From Pirellulaceae bacterium (GTDB lineage Bacteria; Planctomycetota; Planctomycetia; Pirellulales; Pirellulaceae): a stretch of DNA of 5,872 bases. Positions 5,788 to 5,872 of this stretch are shown one piece after another. Made by a program: the position numbers and the translations under genes. The notes beneath the pieces were generated by a model. That model did not search any database and was not told the DNA's origin. It saw only the letters and a program-made list of their open reading frames with translations. Every line of letters begins with the position of its first letter. Position 1 is the stretch's first letter. Where the stretch lies: positions 1 through 5,872 of the forward strand of contig JADLDX010000589.1 of assembly GCA_020846515.1 (NCBI GenBank), read 5' to 3'.

Positions 5788-5872
5788 GCGTGCGCCGCAC
5801 AGACGAGCTCGCAGCGAAGTGATTCATGCTTTGGTTAGCACGGCCGGCCCTCCCCGCCCACGCTGCCGCGGG
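5788..5872. other. GC-rich end of window, no gene seen
   Basis: This stretch contains GGCCGGCC (an 8-bp palindrome) and CCTCCCCGCCC, C-rich runs that echo the CCCTCCC arms just upstream, so it may be part of the same repeat cluster or of its neighbour. No start codon with a ribosome binding site, tRNA or terminator is recognisable. Confidence 0.35.

Noticed and set aside
5642..5827. Minus-strand frame of 61 codons at the window end
   Set aside because: Most of it is translation of the palindromic repeat (CCCTCCC arms); such frames are commonly over-called in repeat-rich genomes.

Overview
The window looks like chromosomal DNA from a planctomycete, most likely of the Pirellulaceae (Rhodopirellula/Blastopirellula-like). 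The lines of evidence are a BBP2-type outer-membrane barrel with a Cys-containing N-terminal segment, an exported serine-hydrolase/NamZ fusion, long gene-poor spacers, moderate GC content, poor Shine-Dalgarno use at one of the two complete large genes, and GC-rich palindromic repeats (GGGAGGGT-type and GGCGCGAGCC-type) of a kind I associate with these genomes. The taxonomic call is inference; no rRNA or other marker is present.

Layout: (1) 1-882, plus strand: the 3' part of hemA (glutamyl-tRNA reductase, first step of tetrapyrrole synthesis); the 5' part lies outside the window. (2) 883-936: a short convergent spacer with a small palindrome and an 11-bp tandem duplication. (3) 3234-937, minus strand: a 765-aa exported protein joining a beta-lactamase-fold serine hydrolase to a NamZ (DUF1343) exo-N-acetylmuramidase domain, probably a two-step enzyme for peptidoglycan fragments. 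(4) 3235-3663: a spacer without a convincing long gene but with several hairpins. (5) 3664-3759, plus strand: a possible 31-aa single-span membrane micro-protein. (6) 3755-3910: a long imperfect inverted repeat whose central spacer carries a 13-bp tandem duplication. (7) 3964-4005: a strong rho-independent terminator for the porin. (8) 5418-4045, minus strand: a secreted, C-terminal-Phe outer-membrane beta-barrel of the BBP2/OmpL-like family, with a clear ribosome binding site. (9) 5419-5872: the porin leader region, then a nested palindromic repeat cluster running towards the window end.

The genes do not form an operon: hemA and the hydrolase converge, and the hydrolase and porin are both on the minus strand but separated by more than 800 bp containing a terminator and a repeat. 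Functionally, the porin and the exported hydrolase both belong to the cell envelope; hemA is housekeeping. I see no defence system, CRISPR array, transposase, tRNA or rRNA. The most interesting items are the fused amidase-like/muramidase enzyme, the candidate micro-protein, and the two palindromic repeat systems.
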